DNA of 5,059 nucleotides from Alphaproteobacteria bacterium (GCA_030427215.1 JAUHXB010000115.1:1-5059), one strand, 5' to 3'. Numbered from the stretch's first letter, positions 1-5,059 are shown. The notes: generated by a model not told the origin, from the sequence alone. Program-made: numbers and translations.

Positions 1-269
1 ATTTTTGGGTCGGGGCACGGAATTTAATTCCATCCAAAAACAAACGTGACTTGCATGAAACCGTGACCGTCACGCGCAAAGATGGATTTTATGTGATTTT
101 GAATGGTCACAAACGTGTAACAAAGGCATTGGACAGAGGATACAGCCTTACTCCTTGCGTCCGTATTCCCAATCACACTTTGCCGAATTTAGACCCCCAA
201 GTCATCCAAACCTGGCAGGACAAAAACGATTTCACCTTCGCGGTCGACCCTAAAAGGTTGGTTGGGTAA
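1..269 (+). CDS. ParB-like (ParB/sulfiredoxin fold) domain protein, C-terminal part only
   Basis: The reading frame is open from the left edge (first full codon at position 3) to a TAA at 267-269, so about 88 C-terminal residues are visible and the true start is probably outside the window. A TTG at 51 is the only alternative start I noticed, and it would cut into the domain. The stretch DGFYVILNGHKRVTKALDRG, followed by a Pro-Cys-Val-Arg-Ile strand, fits the ParB N-terminal domain pattern: a strand, then Gly-His-x-Arg, then a helix ending in Gly, then a strand. In this fold the G(E/H)xR motif binds nucleotide: CTP in chromosomal ParB, ATP in sulfiredoxin-like members. Only about 45 residues follow the motif and no helix-turn-helix is seen, so this is unlikely to be a full chromosome-partition ParB. 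It may be a small stand-alone ParB-like protein of the kind found in mobile or accessory DNA. The domain call is fairly safe; the function is unknown. The next gene begins 45 bases downstream on the same strand. Confidence 0.55.
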   Translation, partial: FWVGARNLIPSKNKRDLHETVTVTRKDGFYVILNGHKRVTKALDRGYSLTPCVRIPNHTLPNLDPQVIQTWQDKNDFTFAVDPKRLVG

Positions 270-279
270 CAATTAATTC

Positions 280-308
280 TTGACAGATAGCACGATTATT
301 TGCGTAAT
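280..308 (+). promoter_or_regulatory. Candidate sigma70-type promoter for the unrecognised gene at 315
   Basis: A perfect TTGACA (280-285) is followed after 17 bases by CGTAAT (303-308), which matches four of six positions of the -10 consensus including the final TAAT. The predicted transcript start falls at about 314-316, on the ATG at 315, so the mRNA could be leaderless. The -10 match is imperfect and other start points are possible. Confidence 0.35.
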
Positions 309-314
309 GTTCGT

Positions 315-1241
315 ATGGAATATTTAGTAAAACCCGATGACATAAGGCATGTTGTTCACGCCGTAAGTGATGACTTTTTTGATGTATCACGTTTAGATGA
401 CCGAAAAGTTATCAGTGAATATAGTCTGAGCTATACTCAACAAGATCAATTCCCTAAAATCACAGAAGGTCACAGCTTGGGTAAAGATGTCTTTATTGAA
501 GAAGCCGATGGCACAAGGTCAAAGAAAGGTCATGTAATATCAGCTGGTTTGCCATTTCATAATACGACCGATGACAAACGATATTTTGGTGCAACGGGGG
601 TTGTCAGCTTCGATGAGAATAAAAGGAAAATTCCGTTTTCAGATGACGACGATACCAAAAAACTTGTTGTATTGGAAAATGGCGATGTAGTTGGTGTTAT
701 AGCCAGCCACGGAAAAATGAAAAAAGGCACAGAGGAATATCCGATGTCTCTTTTGGTACCTACGGTTTCCTTTATTGTGCCCCCAACCGAAGATATTAAA
801 CATTATGCGCGAGCCAATTTTAATTTGGAAGCGATTATAAAGGGCAGAACAGTTTTAGAAGAACTCGATACTGGGTGGGCAGAAAGCCTTGTTTATCTTG
901 AAGAAAGCAATCCCGACATTCATTTCGAATTAAGGGCCTCCAGTGATAGCCTATATATTGGCAAACAAAAATATGACGGCGCATGGCATGTTCACTCATA
1001 TGTTGAAGCGAATGAGAGTGAATTAGACGCGCTTTATGAACGCAATGCATTAATGACGACACCTGATTCAATTGGCAAGGCCTTATTGATGCGTGGCAAC
1101 CCACATTTATATCCAAAGCCACCTGAAGAAATTGTTGCAGGAATCGTGGTTGAACATACAGCGGAATATAATGAACATCATGGACGATGGTATGCAAAAA
1201 CTAAAGTTTGCCCCGCAAACAGGTTTACACTGAAAGGCTAA
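315..1241 (+). CDS. Unrecognised protein, about 308 residues
   Basis: I do not recognise this protein. I chose the ATG at 315 (MEYLVKPDDIRHVV). A TTG at 300 in the same frame would add five residues. Neither has a clear Shine-Dalgarno sequence, and an in-frame TAG at 288-290 limits any earlier start. The stop is TAA at 1239-1241. The product looks soluble and acidic: no signal peptide or membrane segment, a single Cys near the C-terminus, and an Asp run (DDDD) near residue 110. The first half seems rich in beta strands, with turns such as DGTRSKKG and ENGDVVG. The second half has helix-like stretches around a His/Trp-rich patch (GAWHVHSY) and a C-terminal segment YNEHHGRWYAKTK. The clustered His residues could bind a metal, but I see no known catalytic motif. 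It follows the ParB-like gene on the same strand, and its 3' end overlaps the convergent DUF2726 gene by 17 bases. The long open frame with normal-looking composition supports a real gene. Confidence 0.75.
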   Translation: MEYLVKPDDIRHVVHAVSDDFFDVSRLDDRKVISEYSLSYTQQDQFPKITEGHSLGKDVFIEEADGTRSKKGHVISAGLPFHNTTDDKRYFGATGVVSFDENKRKIPFSDDDDTKKLVVLENGDVVGVIASHGKMKKGTEEYPMSLLVPTVSFIVPPTEDIKHYARANFNLEAIIKGRTVLEELDTGWAESLVYLEESNPDIHFELRASSDSLYIGKQKYDGAWHVHSYVEANESELDALYERNALMTTPDSIGKALLMRGNPHLYPKPPEEIVAGIVVEHTAEYNEHHGRWYAKTKVCPANRFTLKG

Positions 1242-1716
1242 TTTCCCTCTTCAAACCCTCCAAATCATAAAATTTTTGGACGGGGATACGGAGGAGGGGA
1301 ACATCCGCCACCTCAAACGCCTTATTCACAAATTTATCGCGGGCGATACGGTCGGGGTTTGTTTGGTGTGTTGAATCATCCAATTCAATGCATAATTTGA
1401 CTTCAGTCGTATCTTTATCGATCAACACAAAATCAATATGTTTTGCACTAACCCGTGGGCCCCATCCTGCCTTCCATTCGCTGTCCGTACAGGTGATAAT
1501 ATCCCCCATACGAACCTTCATGCATATTAGGGTGTCCTTTGGCATCGCCATTTTAAGGACATTATAGAATTTTAATTCTGATTTGGTCAGGAGTGCATCG
1601 CACGCCACATAAGGCATTTGCTGCGCGCGTGATACAAGCCAGATAACGGCAACAACCACGATGAAGCCGATAATGATGTAAAAGGGGTTAGACAATATTT
1701 GATCGATTGAAAGCAT
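1225..1716 (-). CDS. Membrane-anchored DUF2726 protein (PD-(D/E)XK nuclease-like)
   Basis: This 163-residue protein begins with ATG at 1714-1716 and ends with TAA at 1225-1227. Residues 11-29 form one hydrophobic segment (FYIIIGFIVVVAVIWLVSR), probably an inner-membrane anchor, leaving about 130 residues as a soluble domain. That domain follows the DUF2726 pattern: LLTKSELKFYNVL (42-54), the core HIDFVL (Asp95), then CIELDDSTHQ (109-118), then a helix with RDKF and the closing LLRIPVQKF (141-149). Asp95 and Glu111-x-Asp113 sit where a PD-(D/E)XK fold keeps its metal ligands, although the usual Lys after the Glu is replaced by Asp (ELD), as is common in this family. The biochemical role of DUF2726 proteins is not established; DNA binding or cleavage is an inference from the fold. 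The ribosome binding site is weak (TTGAAGC just before ATG). The gene lies 96 bases downstream of pyrC with its own candidate promoter, and its 3' end overlaps the convergent gene. Confidence 0.85.
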   Translation of the reverse strand: MLSIDQILSNPFYIIIGFIVVVAVIWLVSRAQQMPYVACDALLTKSELKFYNVLKMAMPKDTLICMKVRMGDIITCTDSEWKAGWGPRVSAKHIDFVLIDKDTTEVKLCIELDDSTHQTNPDRIARDKFVNKAFEVADVPLLRIPVQKFYDLEGLKREISLSV

Positions 1717-1732
1717 GCTTCAATCTAACGTC

Positions 1733-1764
1733 ATTACACGTTTTGTGAAGCAAATACGTGTAAT
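1733..1764. repeat. Perfect 9-base inverted repeat, 14-base spacer
   Basis: ATTACACGT (1733-1741) pairs exactly with ACGTGTAAT (1756-1764). It lies between the DUF2726 start codon and its candidate promoter, at or just after the predicted transcript start. This fits an operator for a dimeric repressor or a 5'-leader hairpin. There is no T-run, so it does not look like an intrinsic terminator. Confidence 0.6.
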
Positions 1765-1769
1765 TCTCA

Positions 1770-1797
1770 GTAATATTGGAATGGATTGCACAGTCAA
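1770..1797 (-). promoter_or_regulatory. Candidate promoter for the DUF2726 gene
   Basis: On the minus strand TTGACT (1792-1797) is followed after 16 bases by TATTAC (1770-1775), matching five of six -35 and four of six -10 consensus positions. Transcription would start near 1763, about 45 bases before the ATG of the DUF2726 gene and at the edge of the 1733-1764 inverted repeat. The -35 hexamer falls in the loop of the second inverted repeat (1785-1807). Confidence 0.35.
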
Positions 1798-1807
1798 GCC
1801 GTGCAAT
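1785..1807. repeat. Perfect 7-base inverted repeat, 9-base loop, just after pyrC
   Basis: ATTGCAC (1785-1791) pairs with GTGCAAT (1801-1807). On the minus strand the stem begins 6 bases after the pyrC stop codon, so it could form a hairpin at the 3' end of the pyrC mRNA and protect it from exonucleases. No U-tract follows, so a classic intrinsic terminator is not supported. It could equally be an operator spanning the -35 element of the next gene. Confidence 0.5.
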
Positions 1808-1812
1808 GACGT

Positions 1813-2913
1813 TTATTCGGCAATGCTCCAAGGGATTGTGTCCATGCCCATCCCCAATGGTAGAGGTGTTATCTCACCCTCGGCAGTTGGAATTTTTGAT
1901 ATTGTTTGTGGTGTTTTGGACAGTGTGAATGTTTCTGATGACCGTTCAATTCCATAAAAATCAGGAGCGTTATGGCATAGAAAATTTTTAAACATTAATT
2001 CATGATCAACACGTGATAAATCTAAACCAGCCTCTTCAAAAGCCTGAGCATAAAGTTGTGGCGCGATTCCACCCGTGAAACATCCTGCGGCGCACCCACA
2101 AGGTGTGCATTTTTCTGTATGAGCAGCGCTGTCCGTTCCTGCAAAAAATTTGGTTTGGGACGGGGTTGTAACGGCATTACGGAGTGCCTGTCGATCCGCA
2201 TCAAATTTGACAACGGGCAGGCAGAATAAATGATATTTTAACCCTAAAATCAAATCCCCAACGGTATAGAGCAGATGTTGCGGTGTGATTGTCGCACTAA
2301 CATTGTCATTTGTATTTAAAACAAAATCAGTCGCAACCTTTGTTGTAATATGTTCGCAAACAATTTTTAAATCAGGAAAGGCCTCGACTAATTTCGGCAT
2401 GCGTTCGGTATAGAAAATTTCCTCGGCATTTGTTTCGCGATCAAAATAGGATGTGGCCTTTAATCCATGTTCTTCACCATGAATATTGAGGATCACGCCG
2501 TTATCCGACATGGCCTTTGGCAAATCCGATTTTAGAAACTCCTCCATTGGAATGCCAAAATCTGCATTGGTGGTTCCGTGAGGGGGGTAGTATTTGATAT
2601 TGGTGAGCAGTCCACTTTTTGCGCCATCTACAATCATTTTGGCACTCGTGTCTTTTGTTAAATAGAGTGGTGTCACAAGATGGCTTAATTGATCACCACC
2701 TGCATTCATAATCAAATCACGATAATGCTCAATACTCCACATATCGCCATCATCTGCATCACGCACTTTTCCAACGGGTGGTTTTGTATTCGGCATTGCC
2801 AATATTGCGTAACATCCCATATCGATTTGAGATTTGACGATTGGTTCTATTAATCCGCCTTGCCGAACATGTGTATGAGCGTCAAACCATTTCGGTATCG
2901 TGAGCGTCGTCAT
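1813..2913 (-). CDS. pyrC: Dihydroorotase, homodimeric (class II) type
   Basis: PyrC is a cytosolic zinc enzyme of de novo pyrimidine synthesis that interconverts N-carbamoyl-L-aspartate and L-dihydroorotate. This 366-residue copy is close to the usual 340-350 of the class and carries its metal ligands. They are His13 and His15 (DAHTHVRQG), Lys107, which should be carboxylated (KYYPPHGTTN), His145 (NIHGEEHG), His188 (CEHITTK) and Asp261 (FAGTDSAAH). Arg17 and Asn42 (MPN) fit substrate contacts. The Cys-rich CGCAAGCF loop after the Asp is typical of the class and has one more Ala than the E. coli form. I chose ATG at 2911-2913, because it gives the expected short N-terminus and has a ribosome binding site 8 bases upstream. 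A GTG at 2923-2925 would add four residues and overlap murG. The stop is TAA at 1813-1815. The gene starts 2 bases after the murG stop, so the two are probably cotranscribed and translationally coupled. No active-site residue appears to be missing. Confidence 0.96.
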   Translation of the reverse strand: MTTLTIPKWFDAHTHVRQGGLIEPIVKSQIDMGCYAILAMPNTKPPVGKVRDADDGDMWSIEHYRDLIMNAGGDQLSHLVTPLYLTKDTSAKMIVDGAKSGLLTNIKYYPPHGTTNADFGIPMEEFLKSDLPKAMSDNGVILNIHGEEHGLKATSYFDRETNAEEIFYTERMPKLVEAFPDLKIVCEHITTKVATDFVLNTNDNVSATITPQHLLYTVGDLILGLKYHLFCLPVVKFDADRQALRNAVTTPSQTKFFAGTDSAAHTEKCTPCGCAAGCFTGGIAPQLYAQAFEEAGLDLSRVDHELMFKNFLCHNAPDFYGIERSSETFTLSKTPQTISKIPTAEGEITPLPLGMGMDTIPWSIAE

Positions 2914-2915
2914 CG

Positions 2916-4016
2916 TTAATTCCACCCCTTTACAAGGGCGATGACCAAATTACCAAGCTTGCGTGTGGCCTCTGGTTTTGCACAACCTCTTGCGGCCTCG
3001 GCGGCCTTGAATAACGATTCTGGTGATCGCATCAGGCTTTCAATACGTCCGGCCAATGTGGATGGTGATAAATCTTTTTCCTCCATAACCCATGCGCCGC
3101 CTTCTTTTGAGATGCTTTCTGCATTAACCTTTTGCTGCATATCGGCATGATGAGGGTAGGGAATATATATTGCGGGAATACCCGCAACAGCGATTTCGGA
3201 TACTGTGCTGGCCCCTGATCGGGCAATAACCAAATGGGTTTGTTTTAACACGGCGGGTACATCTTCAATAAAGGGTTTTAATGTCGCGGTAATACCAGCC
3301 TTAGTATAAATATCTTGTGCGTTTTCAATATCATCATCGTGGCATTGCTGCACAATATTTAACCGCACTTTTAAATCTTCTGGTAATGATGACAAGGCCT
3401 GTGGAACGTTATCGGCCATCACCTTCGCCCCTAACGACCCGCCCATGACGGTAATGTGAAACGGTGCGTCTTGATCAGGTGTTTTATAGGGATGAGAGTA
3501 TAACGCAGCAATATCTGAACGAATAGGATTCCCCGTAATGACAGCGCGTGCGCGGTCTACATCATCCAAAGATGACATGTTTGGCAGGCTTAATGCAATA
3601 CGATCGGCATGTTTTGCCAGATAGGCATTCGCCTTTCCCAAAACGGCATTTGATTCATGAATAATTGTTGGGATGTTATTGCGTTGTGCCGCAACCATGG
3701 GTGGCAGAGAGGGGTAGCCACCAAATCCAACAGCAATTGATGGTGAATATTTTCTGATTAATCGATAGGATTGGTTATATCCACGCGCTAATGACAATAA
3801 CCCTTTTATTTTTCCAAACACACTGGCCGGTAATGTTGATGAAGCAATAATGTGAACATGATCAATGTTCTGGTCTTTTGTATAATGGACCGTACGATGA
3901 TCGGTCACCAAAACGATACGGCAATCACGAGATTTTAAATCTTGGGCCAAGGCCAAGGCTGGGAACATGTGCCCACCTGTTCCACCGGCGCAAATCATAA
4001 TAGTTGGTGATGACAT
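2916..4016 (-). CDS. murG: MurG, UDP-GlcNAc:lipid I N-acetylglucosaminyltransferase
   Basis: MurG transfers GlcNAc from UDP-GlcNAc to lipid I on the cytoplasmic face of the inner membrane to make lipid II, the last intracellular step of peptidoglycan synthesis. At 366 residues it has normal family length and GT-B fold landmarks. These are the N-terminal glycine-rich loop GGTGGH (11-16), GFGGYPS (97-103), HESN (120-123, usually HEQN), GNPIR (162-166), the second glycine-rich loop GGSLGA (192-197, often GGSQGA), and the UDP-GlcNAc site RSGASTVSE (266-274) with YPHHADMQQ (287-295). There is no signal peptide, as expected for a peripheral membrane enzyme. The ATG at 4014-4016 gives the standard start just before the first loop and has AAAGG 9 bases upstream; the stop is TAA at 2916-2918. 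It lies 82 bases after rne and 2 bases before pyrC. It is not flanked by ftsW or murC, its usual neighbours. The two motif substitutions are mild and give no sign of inactivation. Confidence 0.97.
   Translation of the reverse strand: MSSPTIMICAGGTGGHMFPALALAQDLKSRDCRIVLVTDHRTVHYTKDQNIDHVHIIASSTLPASVFGKIKGLLSLARGYNQSYRLIRKYSPSIAVGFGGYPSLPPMVAAQRNNIPTIIHESNAVLGKANAYLAKHADRIALSLPNMSSLDDVDRARAVITGNPIRSDIAALYSHPYKTPDQDAPFHITVMGGSLGAKVMADNVPQALSSLPEDLKVRLNIVQQCHDDDIENAQDIYTKAGITATLKPFIEDVPAVLKQTHLVIARSGASTVSEIAVAGIPAIYIPYPHHADMQQKVNAESISKEGGAWVMEEKDLSPSTLAGRIESLMRSPESLFKAAEAARGCAKPEATRKLGNLVIALVKGWN
2922..2931 (-). promoter_or_regulatory. pyrC ribosome binding site inside the murG 3' end
   Basis: On the minus strand AAAGGGGTGG ends 8 bases before the pyrC ATG at 2913 and encodes the last murG codons (Lys-Gly-Trp). 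This placement decides the pyrC start in favour of 2913 over the GTG at 2925, which sits inside the element, and implies coupling of pyrC translation to murG termination. Confidence 0.55.
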
Positions 4017-4025
4017 AGCTTATGA

Positions 4026-4030
4026 CCTTT
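4026..4030 (-). promoter_or_regulatory. murG ribosome binding site
   Basis: AAAGG on the minus strand lies 9 bases before the murG ATG at 4016 and supports that start. It is in the 82-base rne-murG gap (4017-4098). Upstream of it that gap is very AT-rich, and I see neither a convincing terminator nor a strong -35/-10 pair, so murG may be reached by read-through from rne. Confidence 0.55.
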
Positions 4031-4098
4031 AAAAAATTAATAATTAACTCTATCACGAGCCATCCCGATATCGAAATCATTATGTGATGGCGTGGAAT

Positions 4099-5059
4099 CT
4101 AGCTTGTGATTTTATTCCACCATCCTTTTTTCTTTTTCTTTGGGGCCTCGTTGATTATTTCGGCTTCACGCGCAGCGGCATTGATGTCTTCATCACTTTG
4201 CGATTGACCACCATTATCATTTGTCGCAGAAACAGATTTTTCGTCCGTCACCTTATCATCCGCTTTTTTAGATTTCGGCTTAGCCTTTGATTGAGGTTTT
4301 GTATCCTGTTTTTCTTCCGTTGTATTGGAAGACTCCTCAACGATTTCTATTTTTTTCTTCGCAGGACGACCACGTTTTTTGGTTTGGGGTTTGTCTTCGG
4401 TGTTTTTGAAAGACTCTTCCTTTATGGCGTCGGAATTGGTTGAGGGGCTGTCTGGTTGTTCGCTGGCCACCTCATCGTTGCTATCGTCACTGCCTTTTCT
4501 CTTTTGGCCGCGGCTTTTAGAGCTTCCACCGCTTTTCTGTCCCTTGTGGCTCTTTGAGCTATCATCCCTTGCGGTTGTCCCTTGTAGCTCCTGCTGATTT
4601 TCGCCATTATCATTATCTCCCTGATTTTCAGAATTATCATTATCCAGCTCTTCGGCTGTCTTCTTCTTAGAGATTAAGTCAAATGCGGTTTCATTGTCAA
4701 CATGTCCCGTGATAATTTCCACATTCAGGCCATATCGGTCTTCCAAATCGGTCATGGCACGGCGATGGTGGTTGAATAAATATAATGCAACATCATTATC
4801 AACAGTCACCGTCACGTTGGCATTGCGGTGTTCAATCGCCGATTCTTCAATCGCACGCAGGATAGTCAGCGCCATTGTATCAACGGTTTTGACAATTCCC
4901 ATTCCATGACATTTCGGACAGGGTTCAAAATGCGCCTCGGTCAAGGATGGGTGCAATCGTTGACGCGACATTTCCATCAATCCAAATGACGATATGCGTC
5001 CAATTTGAATACGTGCTCGATCACCCGCAAGAGCATCACGCATGGCGCGTTCAACCTTT
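4099..5059 (-). CDS. rne: Ribonuclease E, C-terminal 319 residues (5' end outside the window)
   Basis: RNase E is the endonuclease that starts decay of most mRNAs and processes rRNA and tRNA precursors. It also scaffolds the RNA degradosome. The frame is open to the right edge, so the S1, 5'-sensor and DNase I-like catalytic parts are outside. Visible first is the end of the catalytic region, DRARIQIGRISSFGLMEMSR, then the zinc-link CPKCHGMG. Its Cys codons are at 4918-4920 and 4909-4911, and it joins two protomers through Zn. Next is the small dimerisation domain, to about 4660. From about 4650 to the TAG at 4099-4101 the protein becomes a low-complexity tail of about 180 residues rich in Lys, Glu, Asp, Ser, Asn and Gln. 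It has a nine-residue tandem repeat, a KKRGRPAKKK patch and the terminus PKKKKKGWWNKITS. The long tail separates it from RNase G. The final Gly-Trp-Trp matches the PNPase-binding motif described for Caulobacter RNase E. The ATG at 5041-5043 is internal, not the start. Confidence 0.95.
   Translation of the reverse strand, partial: KVERAMRDALAGDRARIQIGRISSFGLMEMSRQRLHPSLTEAHFEPCPKCHGMGIVKTVDTMALTILRAIEESAIEHRNANVTVTVDNDVALYLFNHHRRAMTDLEDRYGLNVEIITGHVDNETAFDLISKKKTAEELDNDNSENQGDNDNGENQQELQGTTARDDSSKSHKGQKSGGSSKSRGQKRKGSDDSNDEVASEQPDSPSTNSDAIKEESFKNTEDKPQTKKRGRPAKKKIEIVEESSNTTEEKQDTKPQSKAKPKSKKADDKVTDEKSVSATNDNGGQSQSDEDINAAAREAEIINEAPKKKKKGWWNKITS
4102..4143 (-). other. RNase E C-terminal Lys-rich/Gly-Trp-Trp microdomain
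   Basis: The last 14 codons of rne encode PKKKKKGWWNKITS, with Gly-Trp-Trp at 4117-4125. In Caulobacter crescentus a C-terminal RNase E peptide with a GWW motif binds polynucleotide phosphorylase. By analogy this is the likely PNPase docking site. The basic run before it could also contact RNA. Confidence 0.6.
4351..4380 (-). other. AT-hook-like basic patch in the RNase E tail
   Basis: Codons for KKRGRPAKKK, with the Arg-Gly-Arg-Pro core at 4363-4374, sit in the middle of the disordered tail between acidic stretches. The core equals the AT-hook core known from minor-groove DNA-binding proteins. In RNase E a general arginine/lysine-rich RNA-binding role is the simpler reading. Confidence 0.5.
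4594..4644 (-). repeat. Two-copy tandem repeat within rne (27-base period)
   Basis: Two 24-base copies (4594-4617 and 4621-4644) differ only at three adjacent bases and repeat with a 27-base period. They encode DNDNSENQG and DNDNGENQQ, so the duplication is in frame and adds nine acidic/polar residues to the RNase E tail just after the small domain. Slippage or unequal recombination is the likely origin. Confidence 0.85.

Noticed and set aside
1..20. Similarity between bases 1-20 and 1272-1291 (both ATTTTTGG...CGGGG...ACGG)
   Set aside because: It is short and needs gaps. The second copy is coding sequence for the DUF2726 ending LRIPVQKF. The minus frame at the left edge has no further DUF2726 resemblance, so it is not treated as a duplicated gene or attachment site.
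835..1197. Minus-strand 120-codon open frame inside the unrecognised gene
   Set aside because: It is fully antisense to a longer frame with better protein character. Its Cys/His-rich composition is typical of a shadow frame and it has no start signal.
1715..1957. Plus-strand open frame starting at the ATG opposite the DUF2726 start
   Set aside because: It arises from the GCATGC palindrome, most of it is antisense to the end of pyrC, it has no ribosome binding site, and its product resembles nothing known.
2022..2213. Minus-strand open frame inside pyrC in another frame
   Set aside because: It is fully inside a confidently assigned enzyme gene with conserved residues in the main frame.
4029..4047. 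Three TTAA tetramers upstream of murG, resembling CtrA half sites
   Set aside because: The spacings are 4 and 3 bases, not the 7 bases of a CtrA box. The stretch is AT-rich, so chance matches are expected.
4066..4073. CGATATCG palindrome in the rne-murG gap
   Set aside because: An 8-base palindrome alone is weak evidence, and no partner element or T-run makes it an operator or terminator.
4126..4143. A-rich run on the rne mRNA just before the Gly-Trp-Trp codons, a possible frameshift site
   Set aside because: The A6G run is in the phase AAA AAA G, not the X XXY YYZ phase needed for -1 slippage, and no downstream stimulator is visible.
4084..4290. Plus-strand open frames opposite the rne tail (also 4325-4597 and 4694-4909)
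   Set aside because: They are antisense to RNase E. The Phe/Leu/Ser-rich products simply mirror the Lys/Glu-rich tail codons, and no start signals are present.
1..5059. CRISPR array, retron, toxin-antitoxin pair, insertion sequence, tRNA or other RNA gene
   Set aside because: I looked on both strands and saw no regularly spaced repeats, transposase motifs, paired terminal repeats or tRNA-like cloverleaf.

Overview
The window looks like chromosomal DNA from an AT-leaning Gram-negative bacterium, most likely an alphaproteobacterium. The main reason is the RNase E tail at the right edge: a C-terminal half ending in a basic stretch followed by Gly-Trp-Trp, a signature known from alphaproteobacterial RNase E. 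The MurG and PyrC sequences are compatible with this but do not narrow it further. I cannot name a genus.

Right half (1813-5059, all on the minus strand): three conserved genes read right to left. They are rne (RNase E, 5' part outside the window), an 82-base gap, murG (the lipid II-forming GlcNAc transferase), then pyrC (dihydroorotase), which starts 2 bases after the murG stop. The murG-pyrC junction looks translationally coupled: the pyrC ribosome binding site lies inside the last murG codons. The set joins RNA turnover, peptidoglycan precursor synthesis and pyrimidine synthesis. PyrC feeds the UMP/UTP pool, from which the UDP-sugar substrates of cell wall synthesis are made. murG is not beside ftsW or murC here, so it lies outside the usual division/cell-wall cluster, at least on the side that can be seen.

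Middle (1717-1812): a 96-base intergenic stretch holding two perfect inverted repeats and a plausible minus-strand promoter. It precedes a small membrane-anchored DUF2726 protein (PD-(D/E)XK nuclease-like fold), encoded at 1225-1716 on the minus strand.

Left part (1-1241, plus strand): an accessory-looking pair. The first is the C-terminal end of a ParB/sulfiredoxin-fold protein with a GHxR-type motif. The second is a protein of about 308 residues that I do not recognise, preceded by a perfect -35 hexamer. Its 3' end overlaps the DUF2726 gene by 17 bases in convergent orientation.

I see no CRISPR array, transposase, terminal inverted repeat pair, tRNA, rRNA or recognisable defence or toxin operon. 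The least explained parts are the unrecognised gene at 315-1241, its ParB-like neighbour, and the inverted-repeat promoter region at 1733-1807.
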